Of a stretch of 64,000 nt of DNA, positions 36,166-46,983 are shown piece after piece. The translations under genes were made by a program, and so were the position numbers. The stretch comes from Dysidea avara (taxonomy: Eukaryota > Porifera > Demospongiae > Dictyoceratida > Dysideidae). Within the stretch, counting starts at the first letter, position 1, and each line of letters opens with the position of its first letter. The DNA is taken from contig NC_089273.1 in the NCBI RefSeq assembly GCF_963678975.1, positions 27,471,073 through 27,535,072 of the forward strand, written 5' to 3'. The notes under the pieces were generated by a model. It made no database searches. It saw only the letters and a list, made by a program, of their open reading frames with translations, and was not told where the DNA came from.

Positions 36166-37321
36166 GATGAAGTTTTAATTTAAAAGACATGGCCGAGGAA
36201 GTAAATATGATGTCATAAGGGATTCTGTGTACCCTGCACTAGTCACTCTGAACTGCTTAGCTTTATTTCACTTTTAAACCGATCATACATGTATATGCAA
36301 GGGAGTATCATGCTGGCCTGTGTGCTGCATTTGAACTCTTCGTATGCCTTGAGATTTTGACTCATTGTTACTGGTAGCAATATTGTGTAGTCTCAAGTCT
36401 TGTCTTGATTGTATATCGACTTTGGTAGACTGTGCAGCAAGTTAGTTTCATGTCATCCATCCCTTCGCAAAAGTAAGGGTCTGCAGCTGGTGAAATACAG
36501 ATACTAAATAATTTCAAAAGGAATTCAATTAGACAGTGTATGTATCTACTAGTTATGTCAGATGATTACCCTTCAAAAGCATTGCGTTGCCAAGGTGATT
36601 TGTGTGCAAAAGTGATTGACACGCACTACTAAATCTGAGTGGTAGAAATCATTTAGTATCTGTACTTCACTTTTTGCGGCGGTGCCAGACTAGTCCCTGT
36701 GGCACCTCCTTGTGCAATGTGTATGTACATGCATACAAAGTTTTAATAGTTGTCCCACTCACTTTACATGAATCAAAATATTACTCCATTTTATAGCGGC
36801 TGCCACAAAATTTCACGGATGCATATCAACAGGAGCAATGAAATGTACAATTTTAAAGGACTGGTTGTATCATATTTTTACTGCTCTTAATCCTCTTACA
36901 TCTGTTCCAGTGATCCAAGGCGATCCAAGGGCAGCTGGGTACCCGGGGCAGGTGACAAACCACTTAGGTGTCCCGTATTTACTGGTGTTCCACTTTTATC
37001 TCTCTGTGCTTGAATCCATTAAGTAGATAAATCGTGACACTGGTCCGCCAAAGCACGCATGTGGCAGCATAGTGACGAATCATGGTTCAAGCGCCGCATA
37101 AAAATGACGCGCTGCGCTTTAGATTGAAATACGTAGTAAATGCACGGAAGAAAACGGAATAAGGACATCACGAAGGTATAAACGTTATACCTGTGAAGTT
37201 TTATACCAACGTGTAGGGATAACCTTCATCCCATATAGTACAACCTTCATACCGAGCGTTTTTTATACCAACTAGGTAGGGATAACCGTCATACGCCATG
37301 GTATAACCTTCAAACTTCATT
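36166..37321. other. Unassigned stretch with a partial short-element end
   Basis: No gene is recognised. From about 37165 to 37334 the sequence repeats GGTATAACNTTCAT-like words and ends in TTTTTAACAGTGTA, the terminus shared by the TACACTGTTAA family, but the matching opposite end was not found. Confidence 0.45.
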
Positions 37322-37673
37322 TTTAACAGTGTAGTGTATGCTTGAATAAGAACTGTAACTATATTGCTTGCCAATGCTGCAGATCATGCTGGTCCTAACA
37401 TTTCACGAGCACTTCAGAAGTTGGAGTTGACTATTTGAACAGCATTTAATTTCTGTAATTGAAATACATTAATAATTATTTAAATACTAAATAACAATTG
37501 GGGATAACCTTTATACTAGCATAGGGATAACCTTCATCCTACCCATATGGGATAAAGGTCAAACTATTGAAAGTTGGGATAACCGTTATCCCTGGATTTG
37601 GTATGCTATATGTGTCAGCCACTTTATCCATGTTTTGGGATAACTTTCCAACCAACTGTTTTAACAGTGTAAA
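37322..37673 (-). repeat. TACACTGTTAA-family repeat copy
   Basis: The minus-strand sequence from 37673 (TACACTGTTAAAACAGTTGG) matches the start of copies A and B and the loop of the inverted repeat at 29.7 kb. It carries the same GGGATAACCTTTAT-like internal repeats. It abuts another TTTTAACAGTGTA end at 37322-37334. Confidence 0.75.
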
Positions 37674-37965
37674 GTCTTTGTATACCACCTGTATTTTACA
37701 ACAAAATGTGGTGATAAGTTACCATCATTGTGGTAGCTGTAATTTAGAATATTTCTTACTAAGCATATAGCCATTCACAGGTTCAAAGACAGCAATGGTC
37801 CAAACCCGTTCTAGCAGCTACGTTTAGTAATTAATTTGGAAGTACAGTATTAGACACTATATATAATGGTACAAAGACTTTAAACTGACAAAACATGATA
37901 GAACATACCTTACTAAATATGCACCCCATAGAAACATCTAAAACCTACTTAGGATGATCTGTGGA

Positions 37966-38315
37966 TAGGGACCCGCCGATTATGCTGGCATAATTATGAG
38001 CATAATAGGTGCCTGAAAACATTGAGCATAATGCTAGCATAATGGGTAGAATATTTGTGTAATAGTATGAATCCTTAGCAGCTATCACAGAAAGATCGAT
38101 ATACTCTAATAGAACAATCATATAGTTGACTGTTCTATTAGAGTATATCGATCTTTTCTGTAATATGCAGTTTGACAAGTAAGTTTATGCTGCAGCCACT
38201 TATTATTTATCCATAAACTGGAAATTATTAGTAGAGCATGAGAACTGAGGCATAAATAATTGGGCATAATGTGAGCATAATAGGTAAAATTATGAGCATA
38301 ATCGGCAAGTCCCTA
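37966..38315. mobile_element. 350-bp hAT-type MITE with central palindrome
   Basis: The ends are TAGGGACCCGCCGATTATGC and the mirrored GCATAATCGGCAAGTCCCTA. Perfect 8-base duplications TCTGTGGA lie at 37958-37965 and 38316-38323. The nearby direct repeat supplies the empty site. The interior repeats GAGCATAAT words and has a palindrome at ~38087-38161 built from two mirrored copies of the dispersed motif. Confidence 0.92.
38087..38161. repeat. Palindrome of two mirrored dispersed motifs
   Basis: AAAGATCGATATACTCTAAT and its continuation on the left are mirrored by ATTAGAGTATATCGATCTTT on the right, leaving about five bases at the centre. This is the longest and cleanest version of the dispersed motif in the window. 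Confidence 0.9.
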
Positions 38316-38700
38316 TCTGTGGAGAAAGAAAGAGTGTAGTAATACTGCATGTGCGTGTAGTTATATACCAGTGCATAATTATATCTAAAGTCTTTGTATA
38401 CCACCTGTATTTTACACCAAAATGGGATGATATGTAAGTTACCATCATTATTGTAGCTCTAGTTTGGAATATATCTTACTAAGCATATAGCCATTCACAG
38501 GTTCAAAGACAGCAATGGTCCAAACCAGTTCTGGCAACTACCCTTAGTAAGTAATTTCAGAGTATCCTATTATCAATTGAAGAAAATAAAAGTAGTATAA
38601 ACACTTTAAACCAATAAAAACATGGTGTAGAATGTTTGTACCTCAGAGTACATCAATCACTTTGCCTCAATCTTCAATCAACCAGGGATGATCTGTGGAG

Positions 38701-39075
38701 AAGTAAATGTATTATAAGACACACGTAGTCTCACAAACACTAAGATGCTTAAGTAAACTTTATAGTTTACAGAAGATTTAGCTGACCATAAGACTGATGA
38801 CTAATGTTGATATGTAATTCACTTGCTTGTCAGCATAATAAATTATTGTTAATTGTTAATAAACAAGATCATTAAGCACAAATACATGAAGGTTTCCATG
38901 TGCTATGGAAGTTCCATATATGGCAATAAAAATTTTCATTTTATTACCAGAAGAGAGTTGAATATAGTTTAGGTTAAAAATGATAAAGGAATTACATTCA
39001 GTATTAATTCCTCATAGAAATTGCAGACCTGTGCGCGGATCTCATTAGAAACAGAAAATCCCTTCTATTTAAAAG
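38701..39075. other. Unassigned spacer
   Basis: AT-rich; no gene or repeat was recognised. Confidence 0.4.
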
Positions 39076-39360
39076 TACTAGTTATTATTATTATTATTAT
39101 TTGTTAATTGGTATAAGGAAGACAAAGTCTTATAAAAACCAATCTCAAGTACATCTAAATAAAATCAAACCGGCGGTCATATAAAAATACATCTAATTTA
39201 GTCTTAAAGATCAGTACATTAGGTGCAAATACAATTTCATGGGGTAAGGTGTTCCAATCATTGATGATTCTCTGTGAAAAACTATGACCTCTAATAGCAG
39301 TGTTGAAGCGATTTTTGTAAAGTTTGAGTCCATTAGATCGGTAGTGACATTCCTATATAC
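39076..39360 (-). mobile_element. LINE 3' end with open C-terminal frame
   Basis: An (ATT)n tract marks the 3' tail. On minus an uninterrupted frame reads YRSNGLKLYKNRFN, then GHSFSQRIINDWNTLPHEIV, then FKTKLDVFLYDRRFDFI and a stop, a standard CR1/L2-like RT C-terminus. It has no ATG, being 5'-truncated. Confidence 0.85.
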
Positions 39361-39997
39361 GCAATATATTTACTATAGCTATTCAGCTGTGTTTAGGCCT
39401 AATACCAGCCAGGCCAACATTACTGGATTAAAGTTCATTCAAGCACCTGACATCGCTCATCCCTTACCACTGCAATAACTAGGTCCTTAGATAATTTATT
39501 GAAACAACACTAGCCTATAGCTATGTGCTCCTTGCAACAATAGCAATAGCTAGCAACTCCACACATAATGGGTCTCATTCTGTCCTCAGGCTACATGTGA
39601 AAATAAAATTAATGTTGTAACAGAGATATACTTACCACAATGATCTTTAAATTCTGAATTAGAATTGCTCATCAACTATCCATCTATCCTTTCTTGTTCT
39701 GGCTGCCATAGTTTACAAACTCCTCACAACTATATATTATTCTGTTTAACCATACCATTGTTGCTGGATGTTGTTGAATGTAACCCAGAATACATCCTCT
39801 GTCACTTTACTTGAACTAACATTCCCTCTAGACTCAGTAAACTTCCAATCTCATTCTTTTAGATCTAGATAACAAGACAAGTCTGAATATCATCAACATT
39901 ACTTACAGAATTTTACTAGTATCTGTCAATTTCCAACAATTCATGAAATAATTGTAAATAGCGCGCTGATTCAAAACATCAAAATTTTACTTTGTAC
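39361..39997. other. Unassigned spacer
   Basis: No gene or repeat was recognised up to the hAT-type element. Confidence 0.4.
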
Positions 39998-40303
39998 TAG
40001 TGATGCACCGATTGATCGGTAAATAATTGGAAATTGGTTTATTGGCCACATTTCAGCAATATCAGTATCAGTAATTATTAGTAGATTATTTAGCTGATTA
40101 ATTTTACTGACCCTGATGGTATTGTTTTCATAAAAATAACACAAAAATGAAGTTTAAAAAGGGCAATTTTACAAAATAATAATTATTATGTGTGAAATTT
40201 TGGTAAACATAAACATTCGATCAGTTATCGGTATTGGCCATTATATGATTTTCAATATCGGCTAATCGGATAATCAGCAAAATCTCTTATCGGTTCATCA
40301 CTA
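39998..40303. mobile_element. 306-bp hAT-type MITE (TAGTGATGCACCGAT end)
   Basis: The left end TAGTGATGCACCGAT is mirrored by ATCGGTTCATCACTA-type sequence on the right. Perfect 8-base duplications CTTTGTAC lie at 39990-39997 and 40304-40311. The interior is AT-rich with ATCGGT words and encodes nothing. This end sequence is typical of hAT elements. Confidence 0.92.
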
Positions 40304-40639
40304 CTTTGTACAACTGTTTATAGCTAGCATTCAGACAGATACACAGCTTGTCCGTGTATGACATGCTCGCAAAATATTTTCATGGTTCGGAACTGTAGTG
40401 AATGGTCAACAACTTAACTGTGTTCGCTTTTTTAAATTCGGCTGTACACGTACACGTACACACACACACACCTTTCTGTCGCCACTTATACTATGATGAT
40501 CTGACTGTGGTTGCAAGAGACCTAGGTCTCATAACACAGCAAAAATAGTGCTCCAATACAAGAGAGAAAGAAGAGAGAATAAACGTCTTAATGATTAAGA
40601 CAAAATATACATTACAAGCAAACAGGGGCCTAGACACAG
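40304..40639. other. Unassigned spacer
   Basis: Short CA/ACGT-type simple sequence occurs near 40443-40473. No gene was recognised. Confidence 0.4.
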
Positions 40640-43027
40640 GGGTACCATGTGCTGATGGATCAGTACAGGAGCCCTGGCAAGACTTACATTAATTTAAATT
40701 AAATTAAATTATAATACACAAAAAAATCTATATATTTATCTATATGTAATACTTAAAGTTTACCTAAGTTGGTCTAAAAGATCCCAGTCTGGGGAGGCTC
40801 TAGAATTAAAAATTCTGTAAGAACAGGACACAGCAATGCGAGCTGCCTGCTCAATCAAGGATCTTACAGTTTTCTTTGTCACTTCACAAGCAGTAGCCAT
40901 TTGAGCAATTGTTTCGGACAAAAGTGGCCTAAACAACCAATTTCAATGGGAACAAGATTGACGGTTAACCCAAAAAGCTGAAGGTCATATTGCAAGGAGC
41001 TATATCGATCTTCCTTTCTAGCTCTAGCAGCAAGAAGATGCTGCAGGGTAATAGTTTCTACTGTCAATTCGAACAAACAAATGGAATCATTTGAAACCAA
41101 TACCAAGTCAGGCCTGCTGCGGGTGGAGGAAAGATTGGTTGGGATGGTACTAGGGGGCTGGAACTAGCTAGATAACCTGGAAGGTCAGCGTAAAGTTTGA
41201 ATGTTTCAGGTAAATGCTGTTGGAGCCTATGAACAAGGACCTGTAAAACTGAATCATGTCTCCAGGTATACCTGCCTTGGTCTAGAGCAGCAGGACAGCC
41301 AGTCAAAATATGGTTTATTGTGGGTTGAGGAGCTTGACAAAGAGCACATCTAGGATCAGTAATGATGTTCCATCTGGCCAGGTTCATAGGGGTTGGTAGA
41401 GTGTCACAACCAGCATGTAGAAGGAAGGACAGCTGTTTTTTTAGGGAGGCCATACATCAATCTCTTCCACAGAGGACAAGCTTGCTCCAGAGTTACAATA
41501 TCTAAAAATTTATTTTGAACAGTTAATGGTTCCAGTTTTGATTTCCAATATTCAATGTGAGCAGTACTTAAGTTGTGGCGAGCATGGTTCTTGAAAGTTG
41601 CAGAGTGAATGTTGGCAACTGAAGCCTTAGTAGCAGATAAACAGTCAAGGACAGCGGAAGAGATATCGGATCTGTTAGCTAAAACAGAATGTCACAGCTC
41701 TATAATCAGTGGATCAACTGACTGTTCGATAGCCAGAATGTATGAAAGCTTGGCTGATTGCTTCAGGTGTGGTAAAAAGGGGAGATCCATCATGTCCAGG
41801 TGGAAAACAGTTCCAGGAGTGCAATTTCTTGGGAGGTTTAACCAATTTTTCACAAATTTCAATATTGATGACTGTGCTGAAATAATAGAAGACACAGTAA
41901 GCCTCTCAACAGCTAAATGAAAATGTAGAACAGAAGACACAAAGTTTTTTTAAGATCCATATCTTATATTCTCCCCAAACAGAACACTAATCAATGAATT
42001 GTAAAAATTGTAAAATTTGTTGCTTCATGGTAGCAGAAGCTACCGATCGAGCAATAGTTGGAGAAACACCAATAGTGCGACCCAGAAATTTAGTACAATC
42101 CACATTACGGATATTAATGGTATTCCCAGCAACCATTGAAAATACAGTAGAGGAAACCATATGATGACCATTAAAGTAGAGGGAAATACACTTTGGAGGT
42201 TGAAATTCAAAACATATGTCTGTTGCCTTTTGGACAAGTGACGATAAAGCCTGCTGATGAGACTTGACATCTTTGGAGATGACAGTCAAGTCATCAGCAA
42301 AACCCTTTGCTCTATGTATTGATGAATAACAAATCTTAGGTAGAGCAGCAGCTGCACTAGTAGAGGTTGATGGTTGGGTATTAGGTTTATTAGAACGATA
42401 AACTCTGCGATATCTGCCTGCATAGCACCATTCCACAGTGTGAAGATCCACAGACTGTTCATTATCACCATTATCATAAACTAGATCACAGGAGCCATCA
42501 CAATGATAAGAGGTCACAATTGCTCTGTACCAACCAGATGGTGAATCATCTGAGGAATCAGACCATAACACATAGATTGCAGTCTCAACAGGAGGCAGTC
42601 CAACAGAGTTGGCAGCCTGTAGTTGAGCAGAATAGCCACAATACTCTGATGTGGAGAGATAAGCTAATAACGGGTTAATGGCTAAGTTGAATAACAAAGG
42701 TGATAAAGTATTACCCTGGAAAACTCCTCGTTGAATAGAAAATACTGAAGTGTTCCAGTTCTTGGTAGACACTTATGCTGACAATTTTGAATAACAGCTA
42801 GTAATGTACGAAATAACAGGAGAAGGCATCTTGATGTAATGTAAGATATCAATGAGGTATTGATGACATACTGACCCAAAGGCATTCCTCAGGTCAAGAA
42901 ATGACATAACAATAGGATTCTTATAGTACCTCTGGCATTCTCCAATAGTGATTATATGAACTCTGTCTTTAATCAGCATTAAGACAACTAATTCAAAAAA
43001 GTCCCTGCATTGAGAGAAAATGGACCT
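40640..43027 (-). mobile_element. R2-like retroelement with Tudor-like segment, degenerate copy
   Basis: The element runs on minus from an RT region at its upper end to a 3' untranslated part near 40640-40700. It is a diverged relative of 55031-57117 and reaches further 5'. At its upper edge (about 43027) it meets the 3' tail of another LINE. Decay is spread along its length. Confidence 0.82.
40879..42979 (-). pseudogene. RT with internal Tudor/agenet-like domain and R2-like nuclease end
   Basis: Motifs in order on minus: FLDLRNAFGSVCHQYL (first catalytic Asp, near 42900), then after a frame change RGVFQGNTLSPLLFNLAINP (near 42710). Next comes a ~50-residue segment at 42577-42428 (IYVLWSDSSDD, SGWYRAIV, CDLVYDNGD, LHTVEW), then GFADDLTVIS (near 42300) and KFLGRTIGV. 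After more broken frames the C-terminus has CALC...H...C, RYTWRHDSVL and LYADLPGY. After a shift near 41100 it has ICLFELTV and ARKEDRYSSL. The W, GWY, YD and VEW residues of the internal segment resemble Tudor/agenet folds. Frames are broken at least near 42772, 41990-41460 and 41100. Confidence 0.8.
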
Positions 43028-43029
43028 GT

Positions 43030-43345
43030 GACAAACCTATTTATTATTTATTATTATTAATTAGCAAAGCCCACCAGGGGCAACACGCTAATGTTCATTA
43101 CAATTACATACAATACCAATCAGATTGTTCTTAAAAGTGTCAATGTCAATCTTGTCAATATCAGAGATAGGTAGTTGGTTCCATTAAATAATTGTTCGTG
43201 GTAAGAAAGAGTATTTGTAAACATCGATTCTTGTTGGTAAGTGAAATAGCTTGAGGGGGTGGTTGGAACGAGTGTATGATACTGGAACTGATAGAGGTAT
43301 AAACCTATATCCAATGCTCAGTATCGGGTCTTGTGCATGGTTTCA
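43030..43345 (-). mobile_element. LINE 3' end (same family as 14.5-15.5 kb)
   Basis: After an (ATT)n tract, AGCAAAGCCCACCAGGGGCA matches the tail at 14.49 kb. On minus the frame reads VSYTRSNHPLKLFHLPTRID, then VYKYSFLPRTII, a TAA, then WNQLPISDI. This is the same C-terminal region as the nested LINE at 14.5-15.3 kb. Confidence 0.85.
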
Positions 43346-44897
43346 TTTCAGTTGTCTGTGAATAGGTAAAGACCAAAATATAGACGGCATAAATACAGGC
43401 AGTATGAATTACGCATTGTAATATATTACTAGTATTAGTATTTGTCTTACAGGTAAAGAAGGCTCAAGGAGCCTGTAAAGCCTGATCTGTACAAAAAGAA
43501 TTACGCTGCATGTACTTATCTCATTTATTCTTACTCTTCTCAATATTGAAACTAGCACACCTGTGTAGCTGCGTAGCAGTTACGCCGGATATACAAAACG
43601 AGATACTCCACGGCAGTCGCTGGTCAGTGTGATGAGAGAACGCCGTGAACTGTCGTGCATTGGCATGAACCAGCGTGGATCAGTTGTTGTACGTTACATA
43701 TAAAAACAGACGTAAATTTAAGTTGAAATATTTCCTAGCAAAGAAGGGTTTACATTGGCATCCAATCATGACGCGGAAGAAATAAACAGTTGACCGCAAT
43801 CTTGAATGCCTTCCTACAGGTAAATGTGTTCTATGTTGGTTCCACAAAGGGACGATTTTAGATTGCTATACTTAAAAGTTGTGCCTACACATGCAGCAAT
43901 GATCATCTTCAAGGAATTTTGTGTGTACTGAAAAATCTCAGATTAGGTATGTACAAAAAAATTTGGAGTGTTATGTGTTGTTTTTCATATAAAGCAGGTG
44001 TAAATCAATTTCATTTCCACCTGTAATGTGCTTATGAGATTATCGTATTGGTCATCCACTTGTCCTCTGTTAACATCAAATGTCGAGCTGGCCTACTCTA
44101 AGGTTACCATGAATGTGGCACTCTCAAGTGATTTGTTCAGTAGTCGGTAATTCTAGCCAGTACTGGGGTGGTGGTAAAGGCAGTCCATCAGTCTGAAGAA
44201 AAGAAATCATTATTCTGGCACAGGTAAAATTTGATCCAGGTCATGTCTCAGTTGTAATAAAGTTCAGTTTCACAGAGTCATTCTTCTGTCACATGCTATT
44301 GTGCTTCTTTTCTTCTATGTTCTCTGTCAGCAACTGCACACTGGTCCATTTCCTAATGTAAGTATAGTACAATACAACAATAATGGACAAAACAGTATGC
44401 ATAAAGTTAATGCACTTTAACTATTTTGTACTATTCGACATATGCTACATAATTATTATTTTTAATGCATACAGGTGAAGTTGTACTATGCTATCAGCAA
44501 CAAAAAAATTGTTTGTGTGGTGCTCGATCCAGTCAGGTAATAAAAGATCAATGTGTTGCTTATATTAACTGCTCTTATACCATTGCAGGCAATGAGCAAG
44601 GAATACTTACAGTTTATAGCTGAACAAGCCGACACATGTAGCTAGCTACTTTCACTGTCACGGGACAGCAGCATGCAGCCACATTCGCGAGTCCGCGATG
44701 ATAGAAAGATTGAACCTACTTAACGATTTTAATTGTGCAAAATAATGGTTGTACCATCAGTTGACCTCTATTATATAATTAACAATAATCGTTGTACCCT
44801 TATATGGCGAACAATGAATAATCTATTAGCACTATACGACTGTAGACATCGCGGGATACGATACACGGTACGAGCCTCGTCTAAAGGAGTGGTACCA
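43346..44897. other. Unassigned stretch
   Basis: A possible LINE tail lies at 43430-43500 (TTGTCTTACAGGTAAAGAAG). No gene is supported. The frame at 44733-44918 has no recognisable domain and runs into the broken 3' end of the P-element-like gene. Confidence 0.4.
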
Positions 44898-45827
44898 TTA
44901 CAACAGATACGCTTTTAGACGAAGGATATTGACGTTCGCGTATTCATATCGTCTAGTAATAAAAGACGACGTTAGATACGTATGTACACGTCGCGTATCA
45001 GGGTAGCAGAAATGCTGTGTCAACTTCTGGACCATTGCAGGTCCTTTGCCAGTTCCCATATTGCGCTTGCATAGATCAACAACATGTTGCCAACTAATGT
45101 ATTGTCCACAACACTGCCAAAACAAAGTTGGTTACTAAATTGCATGACAAGCACAATGACATATGTATTAACCCACAGAGGTCTTTTTGAAAAACAATTT
45201 CTAATTGTTTTGTTCAAGTGAGGTGGATCGCTAAATAAATATATGTATCGCTGGTCTTCACTGTCCTTGTTCAGTACTTTGTACTTATCAGTTTGAGATT
45301 GTGTGAGCAAGTGGTACGACCTTCGGTTTGATGTAGCTCCATCACATGTACATGAAAGTACATGGAACCCCATAAATTCTAGCCTGTGAACTGCTTCCCA
45401 AAAAAGAGGGAAAAGCTGTGAGCCTTTAATGAACTCTACTGGGAACTGAGCATAAAGTAAGGTTAAACGAGATGTTAACCTCTGACCATAATAAACATGA
45501 CTGATTTTGCCAAAGGTAACTTGCTTTCACCATCCGAATCAGAATTAGAATACCTTATAAAGTCATTGTTAATGTCTCCTAAATCTGCAAATCCAATCAA
45601 ATTTCCAGTATTCTTATCAAACACCAGCCCTTCTTTGATGTGTATTTCATCAAACAACAAGCCTACCAAATTGTTGTGATTTGGGGATTCATCTAACTTT
45701 GCATACTCCTTTAGCTGGCTGTCAGTAGCATCAGAAAACCCAGCACCAGTTGAATTAAAGTGGGTATAATCACGCAAAGTACGTTCAGAAGGTAAACACA
45801 GACACTTTGAATTCCTTAATACCTTAT
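44898..45827 (-). pseudogene. P-element-like transposase, C-terminal part
   Basis: On minus the exon resumes at KVLRNSKCLCLPSERTLRDY, which continues the part at 52.7 kb. It contains LVGLLFDEIHIKEGLVFDKN, IGFADLGDIN and VMFIMVRG. A one-base loss near 45472 shifts the frame to LFPLFWEAVHRLEFMGFHVL, then CDGATSNRRSYHLL and YLFSDPPHLNKTIRNC. A 59-base intron (45172-45114, GTTAAT to TTGGCAG) joins two phase-0 ends, giving RPLW plus CCGQYISWQHVVDL. After KLTQHF the protein similarity stops at about 45000, where unrelated sequence begins. P-type transposases cut and paste DNA via an RNase H-like core. A large transposon splits this gene at 45828. Confidence 0.85.
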
Positions 45828-45904
45828 TAGTCAGGTTCACTGTGTCAAAAAATATAATTTCGTTCAAAATTTATGGAGATTAGCAAACTAGCATATTTTT
45901 GTAT
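45828..45904 (+). repeat. Left TIR of the Academ-like element, outer part
   Basis: Begins TAGTCAGGTTCACTGTG and includes CAAAATTTATGGAGATTAGC, which is mirrored at the right end. TIR sequence resumes at 46623-46740 after an internal insertion. Confidence 0.9.
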
Positions 45905-46622
45905 ATGGAAGAATTCAATACAAAAAAATGACAGACTGCTTTATTAGAGTGTTTGAAACTCTTTCTGTCATATAACAGAGATAGCCATACTGAGAGATGA
46001 TTGATGTATACAAACATCTTTAGTTGTTAATCAGTTGTCTATCTAACCAATGAAATCCCTACAAGTGCAAATTATATTCATATGGCAATATGCAACAGTA
46101 AGCCTTTTCTATGTCGCATTAATTTTCTTTAACATGATTCATTATTGAAGGGAATTCATTAGCTCATACAGTGCACATAATAATTGTCTTCAAGGCAAAC
46201 CCTTCAATTTTTCTTCAAGTGATCACTGTTTACTATAAACAAATTAAATCCAAACCTGGCTGACTGCTTTATTAGAGAACTTCAAAATAATTGTTATTGT
46301 ATATCAGAAACAATTGTACTTAAAGTCAGTTGCTCTGTATTGCCTTCTTTAGTGGTCAGCTAGTTACTTATTCAAGTAATGAAATCCTTACAACTGTTAA
46401 GTATATTCATACCACTCAATGAGACAGGTATGACATATTTGGTTTCTTAAATGTTATTCATTATTAAAGCAAATTCATTGGTCCATATGATGTATATAGC
46501 ACTTTACTAGGTGTCTATACGCACAAACATTCTGAATGTGTTATGTATATCAATGAAATCCATGAAGACTGTATTTACATACTCTAATAGAACATTCACG
46601 GATGTCGCAAAATTGTTTCCAT
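45905..46622. other. ~720-bp insertion in the left TIR
   Basis: This segment interrupts the left TIR, because the right TIR joins the two flanks directly (ATATTTTTGGAAAGCTTAG). It contains three dispersed-motif copies (near 45935, 46262, 46578) and a partial internal direct repeat (the blocks around 45930-46150 and 46255-46480 share words such as GACTGCTTTATTAGAG and TTCATTATT). No end repeats or coding frame were identified. Confidence 0.7.
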
Positions 46623-46983
46623 AGGGAAAGCTTAGAGCATGAGGAATCTGAAAATCAATATTTACATTTGCACAGATGCCTGCATGGTTGTCAATTTTAA
46701 GTTTCAAAATAGCAGGTAATAAAACATATATATTTCAATATTTTAGCCCTCTTATTAACAAACTATTGCTTAAAAATACCAATCCTATGTTTTTATACTC
46801 ATAGAATTTGATAATGGTACCAAAAAGTGTTTAAAAACTCAAAAATAGGGTGTTTTGGCATTGTATGAAGCAAAATAGAATGTGTACATTGAGAGTAGGA
46901 TATACAGTGTATTATAAAAACATTATGGTTGTGTACGCATATATTTAGAGTAAACAATTTATTTAAAGATATAAATATTATCC

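Larger units (their letters stand above)
37674..38700 (+). repeat. Pair of ~200-300-bp direct repeats
   Basis: The blocks 37674-37960 and 38388-38700 are direct copies (shared words GTCTTTGTATACCACCTGTA and TTCACAGGTTCAAAGACAGC). The first copy is followed by a hAT-type insertion, and the second keeps the uninterrupted ATGATCTGTGGAGAAG. Confidence 0.85.

Noticed and set aside
41609-41920. 103-codon plus frame
   Set aside because: Antisense of the degenerate RT pseudogene; the minus strand carries the matched protein words.
44733-44918. 61-codon plus frame near the P-like gene
   Set aside because: No recognisable domain; it overlaps the broken edge of the P-like pseudogene and looks like chance.
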